Shown: positions 29,584 through 29,638 of the stretch, piece after piece
Layout of the letters: each line of letters starts with the position of its first letter
Position numbering within the stretch: the first letter of the stretch is position 1
Assembly (NCBI GenBank): GCA_958349055.1
Contig: CATWBO010000030.1
Span: forward strand, 1-29,638
Source: an uncultured bacterium
GTDB lineage: Bacteria; Actinomycetota; Coriobacteriia; Coriobacteriales; Coriobacteriaceae
Direction: 5' to 3'
Length of the DNA stretch: 29,638 bases
Notes under the pieces: model-generated
What the model was told of the DNA's origin: nothing
Databases searched by the model: none
Seen by the model: only the letters and a program-made list of their open reading frames with translations
Translations under genes and position numbers: made by a program

Positions 29584-29638
29584 TGGTGCGGCGTATAGGA
29601 TTCGAACCTATGACGTTCTGATTCGTAGTCAGACCCTC
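29584..29638 (-). tRNA. tRNA-Arg (anticodon ACG), 5' part cut by window edge
   Basis: Visible from the anticodon arm to the end: TCTGA-CTACGAA-TCAGA (anticodon ACG), variable loop, T-arm ATAGG-TTCGAAT-CCTAT, acceptor strand ACGCCGC, discriminator A and encoded CCA (29584-29586). The D-arm and 5' acceptor strand lie beyond the window. Its last 20 nt are duplicated in the two adjacent repeat units. Confidence 0.92.

Noticed and set aside
29162..29638. CRISPR array
   Set aside because: The 190-bp units are repeated nearly end to end, without unique spacers of uniform length, and no cas genes are visible.

Overview
The window looks like chromosomal DNA from a GC-rich actinobacterium of the class Coriobacteriia, most likely Collinsella or a close relative. 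This is inferred from GC-rich codon use, strong GGAGG-type ribosome binding sites, paired YhgE/Pip genes, and many hairpin-rich intergenic repeats. I had no database search, so the genus is an inference.

Nearly every gene is on the minus strand. Reading down from high coordinates: a partial tRNA-Arg(ACG) at the right edge with two chimeric downstream copies; an unrecognised 813-residue protein with a TPR-like C-terminus; tRNA-Ser(GCT) with its own chimeric copies; then the only plus-strand gene, a D,D-carboxypeptidase. After that come a VanR/VanS-like two-component pair, pstB followed by a PhoB/PhoR-like pair, and a short exopolysaccharide control module (Wzz-like chain-length protein, BY-kinase, PHP-type tyrosine phosphatase) with no glycosyltransferases in view. 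Next are a GNAT acetyltransferase, htpG, two abutting YhgE/Pip membrane proteins, a DMT-family transporter, an M20 amidohydrolase translated together with an MFS transporter, hisS and ppc.

The cell-envelope theme is clear in the right half: peptidoglycan trimming, envelope-type sensing, phosphate sensing and polysaccharide control lie side by side. The left half is mostly central metabolism and translation (ppc, hisS) plus transport.

The most unusual content is between genes. First, two loci carry 190-bp tandem units downstream of a tRNA. Each unit joins the 3' 18-20 nt of that tRNA and its terminator to a structured domain that ends in a T-arm on the opposite strand. The tRNA-Ser and tRNA-Arg versions share a stem-loop architecture with compensatory base changes. 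Second, two inverted copies of an exactly 162-bp element (8726-8887 and 14157-14318) keep the same fold, the same bulge and the same apical GACC-TTCT-GGTC, while their stem sequences differ. Both look like structured mobile or RNA elements that ordinary gene annotation would miss. Several long palindromes sharing blocks such as GGGGACGTTC and CCTCCGTCCCC are also scattered through the gaps.
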